NCBI RefSeq assembly: GCF_003254505.1
Contig: NZ_QFYP01000001.1
Location: forward strand, 2,588,001 to 2,652,000
Reading direction: 5' to 3'
Length of the DNA: 64,000 bases
DNA from: Phenylobacterium hankyongense
GTDB lineage: Bacteria > Pseudomonadota > Alphaproteobacteria > Caulobacterales > Caulobacteraceae
In this document: positions 1-8,384 of the stretch, in pieces
How the letters are laid out: each line of letters opens with the position of its first letter
Position numbering within the stretch: position 1 is the stretch's first letter
Made by a program: the position numbers and the translations under genes
Notes under the pieces: model-generated
Database searches by the model: none
The model's input: the letters and a program-made list of their open reading frames with translations, nothing else
Told to the model about the DNA's origin: nothing

Positions 1-16
1 CCCTCTCATGTCGCGT

Positions 17-69
17 CCTCCCGCCCTCGGCGCTTTTATAGGGTCGCGACCCCTGGGAGGCGAGGGCGG
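17..69. repeat. Nested inverted repeats downstream of the flavin oxidoreductase
   Basis: CCGCCCTCG (21-29) pairs with CGAGGGCGG (61-69), and inside it lies the perfect 12-bp palindrome GGGTCGCGACCC (41-52). The structure lies just beyond the stop of the minus-strand gene at 124-1431, so it could act as a 3' mRNA structure or terminator, but no clear T-run follows it. Nothing else is visible in bases 1-123. Confidence 0.25.
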
Positions 70-123
70 CCGCCGGCTGCCCCATACCACGCGAGGGGGC
101 GGGTGCGCCTCGGGACCAGGCGC

Positions 124-1431
124 CTAGCGTCGGAGGTCCCGGAGCCACGCCAGGGGACGCCTGGGCGCGAACGCCCGCAGCCGATGAGCGGTCCCGAGAA
201 CGCTGGTGTCGATGGTCAGGGTCCGGCGATACCGCGAAGACTTCAGGGCGCGGCGGTCGGACGCCTGTTTGCCGGTGTCCTGGTAGAATTCGGCGATCTT
301 CTCGCGCCCCATGCCCGCCGTCTGGAACCAGCGCGGCAGGTGCGCCGTGCACAGGCGTTCCACATCGGCCATCAGCCGGGGGACGCCGGCGCCGGCCGCC
401 GGACAGGAGGACTGGAACGCGTCGCCGACCACCACCACCCCGTCCTGCTCGTGGTTCTCGATGGCGGAGAGATCCATGACCCAGGCCTGCACCGGGCTGG
501 CCATCTGGAAATCGCCGAGGAAGCGCGAAAGACCCGGCAGGGTGGCCAGCAGCGTCGCCTTCGGCGCTCGTATCAGCTCGCCCACCCATGGGTCGCCTTG
601 ATCCCGGAAGGTGAAGAGGTTGGCGCGCATGACCTCGCCGACCGGGAAGACGTTCAGATAGTCGACGCGGTCGGCCACCGTCTCTCCGTAGTAGGTGAGG
701 GCGGGGAAATCGAACGCCTGGCCGGGGGCGGGGGAGATGCTGAACCCGAATGAGATCGAATGCTTCTCGAAGGTGACGCGCCGCGCAATTCCGATCTTCT
801 CGCGCAGGATGTCGCCCATGCCGGTGGCGAGCACGACCAGGCGCGCCTCGAGCACCTCGCCGCCGGCGAGCTCAACCCGCTGGAGATCCGGGCCCGTCTC
901 GATGTCCGCCACGCGATCGACGAGGAACTCGACCGACGCGGGCAGCTGCGCGCGAAGCGTTCGCACGATGTCCTTGTAGAGGATGCCGTAGTGCGCGCCC
1001 TCGGACCGGTCGATGATCTGGCCGCGGCGCGCGTTGACCACCTGGTCGAAGGGCGTGGCGGCGGCGGCCAGGACGTCGAGCAGCCCCAGACGGCCGAGCG
1101 CCTCGATCGTGTAGCCCGTGAACTTCTCCACGCGGAATTGGGCCGGAAAGACCGCATAGCGATCGATCAGCGCCACGCGATATCCGGCCCGGCCGAGCAC
1201 GACGGCCGCGAGCGAACCGCTCAGACCGCCGCCCACGATGGCCACGTCAACCTGCCGGGTGGGGCTTCCGACCGGCGCGCCCGGATTTTCGTTCGGAAGC
1301 GAGGCGACAGCTGCTTCGCGCGCTGCGACGTCGGTCATGGGAGCCTTTTTCGCCGGAGGGACTGCGTACGCCGCGGGTGCGTCGGACAGCCGACGGATCG
1401 CGAGGCGTTTGAAATCGGAAAATCGGCTCAC
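124..1431 (-). CDS. FAD-dependent oxidoreductase (PHBH-like flavoprotein fold)
   Basis: A 435-residue predicted flavoprotein. The dinucleotide-binding motif GGGLSG is at residues 67-72 and is followed by the acidic end of strand 2 (ALID, about 90). VLATG lies at 200-204 and a second flavin motif, VVGDAFQSSCPAAG, at about 334-346. This order fits the PHBH/halogenase/geranylgeranyl-reductase superfamily of FAD monooxygenases and reductases. The substrate cannot be read from sequence. The GTG start is supported by AAGGA four bases upstream; an ATG at 1338 is an alternative that drops 31 residues ahead of the FAD domain. It starts 17 bp after the stop of the sensor kinase and probably forms an operon with it. 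The C-terminus is basic and carries no membrane helix. Confidence 0.75.
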   Translation of the reverse strand: MSRFSDFKRLAIRRLSDAPAAYAVPPAKKAPMTDVAAREAAVASLPNENPGAPVGSPTRQVDVAIVGGGLSGSLAAVVLGRAGYRVALIDRYAVFPAQFRVEKFTGYTIEALGRLGLLDVLAAAATPFDQVVNARRGQIIDRSEGAHYGILYKDIVRTLRAQLPASVEFLVDRVADIETGPDLQRVELAGGEVLEARLVVLATGMGDILREKIGIARRVTFEKHSISFGFSISPAPGQAFDFPALTYYGETVADRVDYLNVFPVGEVMRANLFTFRDQGDPWVGELIRAPKATLLATLPGLSRFLGDFQMASPVQAWVMDLSAIENHEQDGVVVVGDAFQSSCPAAGAGVPRLMADVERLCTAHLPRWFQTAGMGREKIAEFYQDTGKQASDRRALKSSRYRRTLTIDTSVLGTAHRLRAFAPRRPLAWLRDLRR

Positions 1432-1448
1432 ACGTTCCTTGTTGCTGG

Positions 1449-2819
1449 TCAGAGGAGCCGGCTCTGCGCCTCCTTGACGAACGGCGGCGCGTCGGCCTCG
1501 CGCAGCCGTACGACGAACGTCACGCCCTCGCCCTGCTCCACGGTCAGGATGGCGCCCGCCTGCTGCACGAGGGAGCGGATCAGGCGCATGCCCAATCCTT
1601 CACTCGACCCGGGCGGCGGCAGGCCCCGGCCGTTGTCGGAGACCGACAGGGTCAGGGTGTCGCCCGCGTGGCGCAGCTTCACCAGGATCACGCCGCGGGC
1701 CGGCGGCGGGTAGGCGTGCTTGACGGCGTTGGTGACCAGCTCGTTGACCACCACACCCAAGGCGACGGCCCTGTCCAGCGGGAGGCTGGTGGCCGGCTGG
1801 GCGTCGAGCTCGATCCGAATCCGATCATCGGGCAGGAGGGATCCGGAGAGCCGGTCGCAGAGCTGCTGCAGATAGCCGGCGAAGTCGACGTCGTCGCGGC
1901 TGCTCGATCGGTAGAGACTGGCGTGGACGTCGGCGATGGCCTGGATGCGGTCGATGGCCCGCTGGAGCTGGTCCTGCACCTCAGGTTGATGGCTGGCGCG
2001 CGCGTGCATGCTGAGCATGACCGACACCATGCTGAGGTTGTTCTTCACGCGGTGGTTCAGTTCCTCGAAGAGCTCCAGGTGACGGCTCTCGGAAAGCTTG
2101 CGGTCGGTGACGTCGACGATGAAGGCGGCGAGCTGGCCTCGGCCCACCCGGCTGAGGTGGATCTCGTACCACCGGTCGGTGGCGGGGCTCTGGAAGTCGA
2201 AGGTGACCGTGTCCCCCGCGGTGGCGCGATTGCAATGCTCCAGCCATCCGGTCACCGGGACCGGCAGCACCTCGCTCACCCGCCGCCCGACGATCGAGGT
2301 ATTCGCCGACAGAATGCGCAGGATCGCGGGGTTGGCCTCGAGGATCAGATAGTCCGTCGTACGACCCAGTGCGTCCTGAGCAGGCTCGATCAGCAGGAAG
2401 CCGTCGGAGACGCACTCGAACAGCGTGCGGTAGCGCAGCTCCCGTTCGGCCAGCAGGGCGTTGGTCTGCCGATAGCGCCGGATCAGGGTGCGGATCCGCG
2501 CCCCGGCGAAACCGACGAGCGAGCTCGCCACCAGGAAGATCGCCATGTTGGCCGCCTTGGTCGGCGCGTCGAGCACCGCCCGCGGTTCCACGAAGAAGAA
2601 CCAACCTGAGAACACGCTGCCCGCGACCGCGATCACCGCGCCCGGCCAGCCGCCCAGCAGGCCCGCGGCGAGCACCGCCGGATAGTAGAGCCCGAACTCC
2701 GTCAGGTGCGGGAACACGCGGCCGAGTTGGGCCCGCAGCACGGTGGCGACGATCACCAGGCCGGCGCCGGCAAGCACTCCGCCAAGGCTTTTCGGTGGGC
2801 TTTCCGGTCGACCGGACAT
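1449..2819 (-). CDS. Membrane sensor histidine kinase, PAS plus HisKA_2 type
   Basis: Sensor kinase of about 456 residues from this ATG. The N-terminus has several hydrophobic segments over the first 110 residues, resembling the DUF4118/KdpD-type membrane domain. A PAS-like region (YRTLFECVSDGFLLIEP) follows. The phospho-acceptor motif ELNHRVKNNLSMV identifies the HisKA_2/HWE superfamily rather than classical HisKA. The C-terminus has the ATPase boxes VVNELVTNAVKHA and SVSDNGRGLP. In Alphaproteobacteria such kinases often feed PhyR/EcfG general stress signalling, but no response regulator is adjacent, so the partner is unknown. A GTG at 2861 would add 14 residues; the ATG is preferred because GGAGGG lies upstream, though at long spacing. 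It lies directly upstream of the flavin oxidoreductase. Confidence 0.8.
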   Translation of the reverse strand: MSGRPESPPKSLGGVLAGAGLVIVATVLRAQLGRVFPHLTEFGLYYPAVLAAGLLGGWPGAVIAVAGSVFSGWFFFVEPRAVLDAPTKAANMAIFLVASSLVGFAGARIRTLIRRYRQTNALLAERELRYRTLFECVSDGFLLIEPAQDALGRTTDYLILEANPAILRILSANTSIVGRRVSEVLPVPVTGWLEHCNRATAGDTVTFDFQSPATDRWYEIHLSRVGRGQLAAFIVDVTDRKLSESRHLELFEELNHRVKNNLSMVSVMLSMHARASHQPEVQDQLQRAIDRIQAIADVHASLYRSSSRDDVDFAGYLQQLCDRLSGSLLPDDRIRIELDAQPATSLPLDRAVALGVVVNELVTNAVKHAYPPPARGVILVKLRHAGDTLTLSVSDNGRGLPPPGSSEGLGMRLIRSLVQQAGAILTVEQGEGVTFVVRLREADAPPFVKEAQSRLL

Positions 2820-3005
2820 GGCTGGCGCCCGCCCTCCAACTCCGCCGCCCTTGGACGTCACCGTACGCCGTTCAGACGGCCTTTGTGAGCTCGCGCTCCC
2901 GATATGGCCGCCGACAAGGTGTCTCAGAATTCAGTGCTGCGCCTTTGACATATGATGGTCAGGCGCACTGGCGTTGTTCGACGGCGCTTTCGCCGGGGCG
3001 CGGGC

Positions 3006-4076
3006 CTAAGCCGCTGCGTAGTCGTAGGCGTAGGTCCAGTGCGCCTCCTGGCCGGGCGGGACGACCAGGGTGATGAAGGGCTCCACCGCCACGACCGAGC
3101 GGATGGACCACAGCTGCATCTTCGACAGGGGGTGGTCGCCGTGGAACGTGACGCCGGCCCGCAGGCCATCGTCGTGGACGGTGGCGCTGTTGTCGGCCGC
3201 CGTCGTCCCGAAGCCTTCGATCGACGAGCTCACCCGGTCCTTGTCCCGCAGCGTCTTGAGATAGGCGATGCTGCGGCCGCGGATGGCGGCGGCCTCGGCC
3301 GATGGCGGCCTTCCCGAGGTGATCTGGAACGGCGTCGTGATCGACAGGCCTTCGCCCAGCGCCGCACCGCCAAAGGTCAGGAAGTTGTGGTTGTAGACGG
3401 TCGTGACGATCGGCTTCGTCCCGGTGTTCCGCAGGCTGTGGGCGATCAGCAGCCGCGGCTGGCCTTTCGGCAGCCGCAGGGTCTTGGCGTAGACGTAGCC
3501 ATAGCCCGTCGTGGGCTCCGCCAAGGTGTGGGTGAAGGTGACGGCGTCCTTGCCGATCTTCACCGTGCGGCGGCCGGGCTCGACGAGGTCGTAGGTGCGG
3601 AACGGCGAGTACTTCGCATCGTCCGGCCGGCGCAGCACGCCGACGCCGATCTTGACGAAGACGCCGCCCGGCGCGGCCTCGGCCCAACCCGGCGGGGTGT
3701 CGAAGTCGAACTCGTCGGCGGGCCCGACCATGGCGGTGTTCGGGCCGGCGACGATGTCGTCGCCGTCATAGGCGAAGTCGCGCACCTCGCCGGAGATGCG
3801 GTCGAACCAGGGGCCGTAGAACTGGCGATCCTTGTAGGCGAGGGCGCTGACGACACCCGATCGGTCGAAGCGGGTTCCGCGATAGAAGGCCTTGTCGCCT
3901 TCGGGCAGCAGCACCGTGGCCGTGATCAGCCCGTTGGTGATCGTCGCCGACGGCGCGGCGGCGATCTGCGCGCGCGCATCCATGACGCCAGCTTGCGGTG
4001 CGGCGGCGGCGGGGGAAAGGGCCAGCGCGGCGGTCAGGGCCGCGACGAGCAGGCCAAGGTCGATCCGGCCGCTCAC
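3006..4076 (-). CDS. Secreted protein of unknown function, possibly mutarotase-like
   Basis: 356-residue protein with an N-terminal signal peptide (LGLLVAALTAALALSPAAAA). I do not recognise the family with certainty. The body is rich in beta-type sequence, and LRNTGTKPIVTTVYNHNFL recalls the aldose-1-epimerase/galactose mutarotase sandwich; that is an inference. The GTG start overlaps the cytochrome c stop as GTGA, implying translational coupling. Upstream in-frame ATGs lie inside the cytochrome gene and are rejected. It is the last gene of the sugar-oxidation operon, so a role in the periplasm on the same sugar or sugar acid, for example anomer interconversion or binding, is likely but unproven. 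Confidence 0.65.
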   Translation of the reverse strand: MSGRIDLGLLVAALTAALALSPAAAAPQAGVMDARAQIAAAPSATITNGLITATVLLPEGDKAFYRGTRFDRSGVVSALAYKDRQFYGPWFDRISGEVRDFAYDGDDIVAGPNTAMVGPADEFDFDTPPGWAEAAPGGVFVKIGVGVLRRPDDAKYSPFRTYDLVEPGRRTVKIGKDAVTFTHTLAEPTTGYGYVYAKTLRLPKGQPRLLIAHSLRNTGTKPIVTTVYNHNFLTFGGAALGEGLSITTPFQITSGRPPSAEAAAIRGRSIAYLKTLRDKDRVSSSIEGFGTTAADNSATVHDDGLRAGVTFHGDHPLSKMQLWSIRSVVAVEPFITLVVPPGQEAHWTYAYDYAAA

Positions 4077-4402
4077 TGGGTCGCGGAGTAGTTGTCGATC
4101 AGATAGGCCTGGATGGCCTTCAGCTCCGCGTCGGTGACGTTGGCGCCGTTGGACCGCATCCGCTGCAGGATCGCCGGCCATTCGTCGGCCGTATGGCTGC
4201 TCTGGGTGATGACCCCCAGGTCGTGACACGCCTGGCAGGACCGTTTCAGGACCGCCTCGGGGGCCTCGGTCGTTGCAGCGGCCTTGGGGGCCGGCGCCGA
4301 CGGAGCGGGCGGCGAGCCGCCCTGCGCCGCCCCGGCCGGCAGGGCGGCGGCGATCACGGCGAGGCTCAGAAACGCTGACCAGGAAGCTCGGGATGAGGAC
4401 AT
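4073..4402 (-). CDS. Small periplasmic c-type cytochrome
   Basis: 109-residue protein with a signal peptide (FLSLAVIAAALPAGAAQ), an Ala/Pro-rich linker and one haem-binding motif, CQACH, preceded by AVLKRS. The C-terminal half (MRSNGANVTDAELKAIQAYL) fits the last helix of cytochrome c class I, but the usual axial Met is not obvious; M in QRMRSNG is a candidate. It follows the PQQ dehydrogenase by 22 bp and is therefore its likely electron acceptor, passing electrons to the respiratory chain. The ATG at 4402 is chosen because an upstream ATG would overlap the dehydrogenase. Its stop overlaps the GTG of the next gene. Confidence 0.85.
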   Translation of the reverse strand: MSSSRASWSAFLSLAVIAAALPAGAAQGGSPPAPSAPAPKAAATTEAPEAVLKRSCQACHDLGVITQSSHTADEWPAILQRMRSNGANVTDAELKAIQAYLIDNYSATQ

Positions 4403-4424
4403 GGGTGTCTGCTCGGACTGGGGC

Positions 4425-6425
4425 CTAGGGGAGGGCGTAGGTGACGAGATTGTCGCTGGTCGACGGGTCGCCGACATAGGAGCCGCCGGTCGCCATCAGC
4501 GTGACGTACTGCTTGCCGTTGGCGCCCTGGTAGGTGAGCGGCGTCGCGTGCCCGGCGGCGGCGAGCTTGGCCTGCCAGACCTCCTTGCCCGTGCGGGCGT
4601 TGAAGGCGCGGAAACGCTTGTCGTCGGTGGCGGCGACGAAGATCAGGCCGCCGGCGGTGACGATGGGACCGCCGACGTTGGGCCGGCCGGTGTTCTGCTT
4701 GCCCGGCGGCAGCTTGTCGGTGACGCCGAGCGGCGTGCGCCAGGCGATGTCGCCGGTGCTGACGTTCACCGCCACGAGCTCGCCCCAGGGGCCCTTCTGG
4801 CAGGGCAGGCCTTCGTGCACGTCGGAGAACCAGCTGTTCGCCGAGGTCGGCTGCACGAGCTCGCCGGCCGGATTGTAGGCCAGGAACTGCAGGCTGCCGA
4901 CGTTGGTGATGTTGATGATGTAGTTGCCGTTGGCCTTGTCGAAGGCGCCGCCGCCCCAGTTCACCCCGCCGCCGCTGCCGGGGAAGGTGACCGTGGGAAC
5001 GTTGAAGCCGAGCGGCTGGTAGGCCTTGGTCCCGACCATCTTGTTCTCGGCGACCCACTTCTTGCAGTAGGCCTCGTGTTCGGGCGTGACGTCCGAGATG
5101 TCGGTGTCGAGGTCGATCGACTGCCGCGCGAGCGGCGGCGGCTTCACGGGGATCGGCTGGGTCGGGGAGGCCTTTTCGCCGGGCGTGTCGCTGGCGGGGA
5201 CGGGGGTCTCCTTAACCTCGAACAGCGGCTTGCCAGTCACCCGGTCGAGGATGAACAACAGGGCCTTCTTGTTGATGGCGGCGACAGCCGGAATGACCTT
5301 GCCGTCCCGCTTGACGTCCACCAGCGTCGGGGCGGCCGGCAGGTCGGAGTCCCAGATGTCGTGGTGGATGGTCTGGAAGTGCCACAGGTACTTGCCGGTC
5401 CTGGCGTCCACCGCCACCAGCGAGTTGCCGTAGAGGCCGTCGCCGATCCGGTCGGCGCCGTAGCGGTCGTTGGCCGGCGCGGCGAACGGCAGGTAGACGA
5501 TGCCGCGCTGCTCATCGACGGTGGCCATGTTCCACACGTTGACGCCGGCGCGCTTCTTCCAGCTGTCGCCCGCCCAGGTGCCGAAGTTCGGATCGCCCGG
5601 TTCGGGAATGGAATGGAAGGTCCACGCCAGCTTGCCGGTGAGCACGTCGAAGGCGCGCACGTCGCCCTTCGGACCCTCGACCGGGCTTTCCTGACCGCGG
5701 GAGCCGACGATGACCAGGTTCTGGAACATCACCGGCAAGGCGTTGCCGGAAAGCGCGCCGTTCTCGAAGCCGTTCATCACGTCGGGCGTGCGCAGCTCCA
5801 GCCAGCCCTTGTCGCCGAAGCTCTCGATGATCTTGCCGCTCGCCGCGTCGATCGTCGTGAGCTTGTTGGAGCGGGTCGTGACCACCAGGCGCGGCGCATT
5901 GTGGCCGTCGCCGGCCCAGTAGTGGATGCCCCGGGGCGCGGTCTGCTCATTGTTGGGCAGCACCAGCACCCACTTCTCCTTGCCGGTCGCGGCGTCGAGC
6001 GCCACCACCCGGTTGAAGGGCGTGCCGAGGTACATGACGCCCTTGATCACGATGGGCGTGAACTGGGACGCTGAGGTGGCCGTGATCACCGCATGCGCGG
6101 CGGCGGCCGGACGCGGCGGCGTCGCCAGCGGCGGGGACCGCACGCCGCCCGGCATCGGCATCGGGCGGATCCCCGATTGGGCGATCCAGCGCATCTGGGC
6201 CGTCGCCTCGAGCGCCGCGTTGTCCGGCTTGGCCACGCCCGCCGGCCGCATGTCGTAGCTCCACGCGAGCTTGAGCTTGCCGACGTTGGCCGGCGTGATC
6301 TGCTTGAGCGGCGAAAAGCGCGTGCCCCCGGCGTCGCGCCCGTAGTTCGGCCAGTCCTTGGCGTCCTGGGCGTGGGCTCCCGTGGCGGCCGCCCCGGCGA
6401 GCAGGGCGATCATCAGGGTTCTCAT
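4425..6425 (-). CDS. PQQ-dependent (quinoprotein) sugar/alcohol dehydrogenase
   Basis: 666-residue secreted quinoprotein. Signal peptide residues 1-20 (ends GAHAQ). WPNYGRDAGGTRFSPL (25-40) is the typical N-terminal tryptophan-docking strand of the eight-bladed propeller. Repeated blade ends such as VVALDAATGKEKW and SLVAVDARTGKYLWHF are present, and HHDIWDSDLPAAP (354-366) is the signature shared with glucose/quinate-type dehydrogenases. There is no N-terminal membrane domain, so unlike E. coli Gcd it is soluble in the periplasm. A Pro/Ala-rich insertion at about residues 63-118 separates the first blades and is unusual. A gluconolactonase-like gene upstream and a cytochrome c downstream support sugar oxidation to a lactone. 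The exact substrate is unknown. Confidence 0.88.
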   Translation of the reverse strand: MRTLMIALLAGAAATGAHAQDAKDWPNYGRDAGGTRFSPLKQITPANVGKLKLAWSYDMRPAGVAKPDNAALEATAQMRWIAQSGIRPMPMPGGVRSPPLATPPRPAAAAHAVITATSASQFTPIVIKGVMYLGTPFNRVVALDAATGKEKWVLVLPNNEQTAPRGIHYWAGDGHNAPRLVVTTRSNKLTTIDAASGKIIESFGDKGWLELRTPDVMNGFENGALSGNALPVMFQNLVIVGSRGQESPVEGPKGDVRAFDVLTGKLAWTFHSIPEPGDPNFGTWAGDSWKKRAGVNVWNMATVDEQRGIVYLPFAAPANDRYGADRIGDGLYGNSLVAVDARTGKYLWHFQTIHHDIWDSDLPAAPTLVDVKRDGKVIPAVAAINKKALLFILDRVTGKPLFEVKETPVPASDTPGEKASPTQPIPVKPPPLARQSIDLDTDISDVTPEHEAYCKKWVAENKMVGTKAYQPLGFNVPTVTFPGSGGGVNWGGGAFDKANGNYIINITNVGSLQFLAYNPAGELVQPTSANSWFSDVHEGLPCQKGPWGELVAVNVSTGDIAWRTPLGVTDKLPPGKQNTGRPNVGGPIVTAGGLIFVAATDDKRFRAFNARTGKEVWQAKLAAAGHATPLTYQGANGKQYVTLMATGGSYVGDPSTSDNLVTYALP

Positions 6426-6460
6426 GGAATACTCCGAAACACAGAAGGTGCTGAGGGTCG

Positions 6461-7807
6461 TCACGGCTTGGCGAGCGCCACGCCGGCGTCCACGCCGGTG
6501 GCGTCGCTGGCGAGCCGGTGGGTGGGGTCGATGAACAGCCAGGCGGCGGCGCCGACCAGCGAGACGCCGGCGGCGGCCAGGAAGGAGGCGTTCCAGCCCA
6601 GCCGGTCGGCCAGGAGGGCGGTCAGCGACGCGGTGACCACGCCGCCCAGCTGGTTGGCCATGTTCATGACGCCGGAGACCGAACCGGCGGACCGGCCGCC
6701 GAGGTTGGCCGAGACCGTCCAGAAGGCGCTTTGCGACAGGTAGAGCGCACCGGCGCCGCCGGCGAGCACGACGCAGGCGAGCCGCGCGTCGGCCACCTGG
6801 GTCGCCATGGCCACGAAGGCGGCGGCCAGCACCAGGGCGAAGACCGCCAGGCCGCGCCGGCCGACCCCGGGCCCGAACCGGTCGGTGAGCCGGTCCGCCA
6901 TCCAGCCGCCGAGCGGCGAGCACACCGCCATGGCGATGAAGGGCAGCATGGCGTAGAGCGCGCTGGCCTTCAGGTCCAGGCCGCGCTCGGTCGACAGGTA
7001 TTTGAAAAACCAGGTGAAAAAGATGTAGGCCACATAGCCGTAGCAGAAGTAGCTGAGGCTCAGCGCCGCCACGTGGCGGTTCTTCAGGATCTGCAGCCAG
7101 GGCGCAGCCTTGTGGCTGCCCAGGGCGGTGGGGTCCGGCAGGCCGGCCTTGATATAGGCCGCTTCCGTCGGGTCGACCCAGGGGTGGATATCCGGGCGGT
7201 CGCGGGCGACCACCAGCCAGCCGATCAGCGACGCCAGGCCGATCACGGCGCTGGCGTAGAAGGCGACGCGCCAGTCGTGGTTGATCAGGAAGTAGGTGAT
7301 CAGCGGCGGGGCGACGCCTGCGCCGATGCCGACGCCGGCGAAGATCACGCCGTTGGCGACGCCGCGCTCACGGGTCGGGATCCAGTTGGCGACCAGGCGG
7401 TTGCTGGCCGGGAAGATCACCGACTCGCCGACGCCGAGCACGAAGCGGGTGGCGATCAGCAGCCCGAGCGACCAGCCGTAGCCTGAGGGCACGAGGGCGG
7501 TGGCTGCGGTGAAGACGCTCCACCAGACGATGCCGATGGCGACCATCCGGTAGGGCCCGAACCGGTCGGCCAGCCGCCCGGCCAGGGGCTGGCTGAAGGC
7601 GTAGCCCATGACGAAGGCGCTGAAGACCGTGCCCAACTGCACGTTGGTCAGGCCGAACTCCTTCTGCACCGCGGAGGCGGCGATCGAGATGTTGTTGCGG
7701 TCAAGGTAGGAGACCGCCGCGATGGCGAACATCAGCGCCACCACGGCCCAGCGTGCGCCGCTGGCCGGGCGCTCGGCGACCGCGTTCTGGTTGGCTCGAT
7801 CCGACAT
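6461..7807 (-). CDS. MFS transporter, anion:cation symporter (hexuronate/sugar-acid) type
   Basis: 448-residue inner-membrane protein with about 12 hydrophobic segments. The first helix VVALMFAIAAVSYLDRNNIS and the loop GRLADRFGPYRM are typical of the ACS branch (ExuT, GudP, DgoT relatives), which import sugar acids with protons. The ATG at 7807 is preceded by AGGGA eight bases upstream; an immediately preceding GTG (7810) is possible. It lies between the small secreted protein and the PQQ dehydrogenase, 35 bp ahead of the latter. The context suggests import of the acid formed by periplasmic oxidation and lactone hydrolysis. Substrate assignment is inferred from neighbours only. Confidence 0.85.
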   Translation of the reverse strand: MSDRANQNAVAERPASGARWAVVALMFAIAAVSYLDRNNISIAASAVQKEFGLTNVQLGTVFSAFVMGYAFSQPLAGRLADRFGPYRMVAIGIVWWSVFTAATALVPSGYGWSLGLLIATRFVLGVGESVIFPASNRLVANWIPTRERGVANGVIFAGVGIGAGVAPPLITYFLINHDWRVAFYASAVIGLASLIGWLVVARDRPDIHPWVDPTEAAYIKAGLPDPTALGSHKAAPWLQILKNRHVAALSLSYFCYGYVAYIFFTWFFKYLSTERGLDLKASALYAMLPFIAMAVCSPLGGWMADRLTDRFGPGVGRRGLAVFALVLAAAFVAMATQVADARLACVVLAGGAGALYLSQSAFWTVSANLGGRSAGSVSGVMNMANQLGGVVTASLTALLADRLGWNASFLAAAGVSLVGAAAWLFIDPTHRLASDATGVDAGVALAKP

Positions 7808-7895
7808 CACTGGTCCCTTTTCCCCCGCCGCTCAGGCACGGCCGCCCCAGCCGCACGTCGAGGCGCGGCTATCGTTTCTTGGTCTCTCGCCGAAA

Positions 7896-7935
7896 CCGGG
7901 GCGGCCTGCGGCGACGTGCGCGCAGGCCGCCCCGG
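7896..7935 (-). other. 15-bp perfect stem-loop inside the sugar operon
   Basis: CCGGGGCGGCCTGCG (7896-7910) pairs perfectly with CGCAGGCCGCCCCGG (7921-7935) around a 10-base loop. It starts three bases after the stop of the small secreted protein and lies 90 bp before the transporter start. On the minus strand only TTT follows, so it is not a classical terminator. A partial terminator or an mRNA-stabilising or processing structure that lowers expression of the distal genes is plausible. Confidence 0.5.
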
Positions 7936-7937
7936 CG

Positions 7938-8351
7938 TCAGACGACGTCGAACAGCACCACCTGGAAGTTCTTGTTGGTCAGCGTGTTCTCGATGCCCGG
8001 CCAAAGCGCGGCGTGGGTCTTCGAGGCGATCCAGATCTGGCGCAGCTCTTCGTTTTCGTAGGTGAGCTGGAACCGGTAGTTCACGCTCTTCGGCAGGTCG
8101 TAGCCTTGGATGTGGGTCCGCAGCTTCAGCATCTTGACGTCGATGAAGCCTTTGAACTTGGCCCCCGCCGGCGCGAACTTGTTGTGGAAATGGTTGAGCA
8201 TTTCCTGCTCGCGGGCCGGATCCACCTCGAGGTCGCAATAGAGCACGATCGGTGACTTCTTCGGCGTTGCCGCCTTGGCGCTGGCTCCCGCTGCGAGACT
8301 GACCACAGCGGCGGCGCCGAAAGCGGACCTGATGCAGGCGCGACGATCCAT
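7938..8351 (-). CDS. Small secreted protein, possibly ferredoxin-like (Dabb/ABM) fold
   Basis: 137 residues. The start is fixed by GGAGG five bases before the ATG at 8351, although an in-frame start exists eight codons upstream. The N-terminus (DRRACIRSAFGAAAVVSLAAG) carries two arginines before a hydrophobic stretch and an Ala-rich cleavage region, so it could be a Tat or Sec signal. The mature part (SPIVLYCDLEVDPAREQEMLNHFH) resembles dimeric alpha-beta barrel proteins with an N-terminal strand followed by a helix, but I cannot assign a family firmly. It starts 33 bp after the gluconolactonase-like gene and belongs to the same operon; its role there is unknown. Confidence 0.7.
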   Translation of the reverse strand: MDRRACIRSAFGAAAVVSLAAGASAKAATPKKSPIVLYCDLEVDPAREQEMLNHFHNKFAPAGAKFKGFIDVKMLKLRTHIQGYDLPKSVNYRFQLTYENEELRQIWIASKTHAALWPGIENTLTNKNFQVVLFDVV

Positions 8352-8384
8352 GAATTCCTCCGTCATATTGTTCATTGTTGTCGA

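Noticed and set aside
4284..6074. 596-codon plus-strand frame opposite the PQQ dehydrogenase
   Set aside because: Antisense shadow rich in Val, Asp, Gly and Arg; the minus strand encodes an unmistakable quinoprotein.
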